NCBI GenBank assembly: GCA_003552485.1
Contig: PUMX01000229.1
Location: 1 to 14,458 of the forward strand
Direction: 5' to 3'
DNA: 14,458 nucleotides
DNA from: Candidatus Hydrogenedentota bacterium
GTDB lineage: Bacteria; Hydrogenedentota; Hydrogenedentia; Hydrogenedentales; SLHB01
Below the pieces are notes generated by a model. It ran no database searches, had not been told where the DNA came from, and worked only from the letters and a program-made list of their open reading frames with translations. Below are positions 14,437 to 14,458 of the stretch, piece by piece (the stretch's first letter is position 1; each line of letters starts with the position of its first letter). The translations under genes and the position numbers were made by a program.

Positions 14437-14458
14437 TCGCCAACAAACGCACATAGAC

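Overview
The window is about 14.5 kb of bacterial DNA. GC content is fairly high by eye, genes are packed on both strands, and starts are ATG-led with Shine-Dalgarno sites. The taxon cannot be fixed from sequence alone. A DapL-type diaminopimelate aminotransferase, a very large secreted glycoside-hydrolase-like protein with a LamG end, a PKD-domain secreted protein, and an ABC-2/TPR operon would fit a Gram-negative, polysaccharide-degrading lineage. Candidates are the PVC group or Candidatus Hydrogenedentota; this placement is inference. No rRNA, tRNA, CRISPR array, transposase or phage gene was seen.

Layout. The left edge (1-156) is the last part of a GGDEF protein, followed by a short Fur/Zur-family repressor (220-627, +). 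Convergent to these, on the minus strand, lie an orphan PTS EIIA domain protein (689-1147) and dapL (1506-2687). A divergent gap of about 0.3 kb, with a good sigma70-like promoter for dapL, leads to a plus-strand operon with ATGA overlaps (3016-5731). It encodes an ABC-2 ATPase, a six-helix permease and a membrane-anchored TPR-like protein ending in two pseudopilin-like C-terminal repeats. The operon abuts a minus-strand methyltransferase-like gene (5732-6394) with zero intergenic bases. That gene is interrupted by one in-frame TAG. Further minus-strand genes follow: a secreted PKD-domain protein (6567-7649), a gamma-glutamylcyclotransferase-like protein (7805-8113) and a 1205-aa secreted glycoside-hydrolase-like protein (8302-11919). 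A 460-base divergent gap then precedes a second ABC operon (12380-14436, +). This is a LolD/MacB-type ATPase overlapping an FtsX/MacB-type permease whose extracytoplasmic domain carries 21 histidines in 39 residues.

How the genes may work together. The two most distinctive units are the two ABC operons. The right-hand ATPase/permease pair looks metal-linked, most likely to zinc, because of its His-rich loop. It resembles in outline the Zur-controlled ATPase/FtsX-permease loci described in Pseudomonas and Vibrio. The Fur-family regulator at the left edge is a possible but unproven controller. The 3016-5731 operon (ATPase, permease, anchored protein with pseudopilin-like ends) recalls in composition the PilGHI accessory ABC system of type IV pili in Myxococcus, but this is inference. 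The 11919-6567 minus-strand genes suggest a secreted carbohydrate-processing function. Inverted repeats of 10-15 bp without a U-tract sit downstream of three minus-strand genes.
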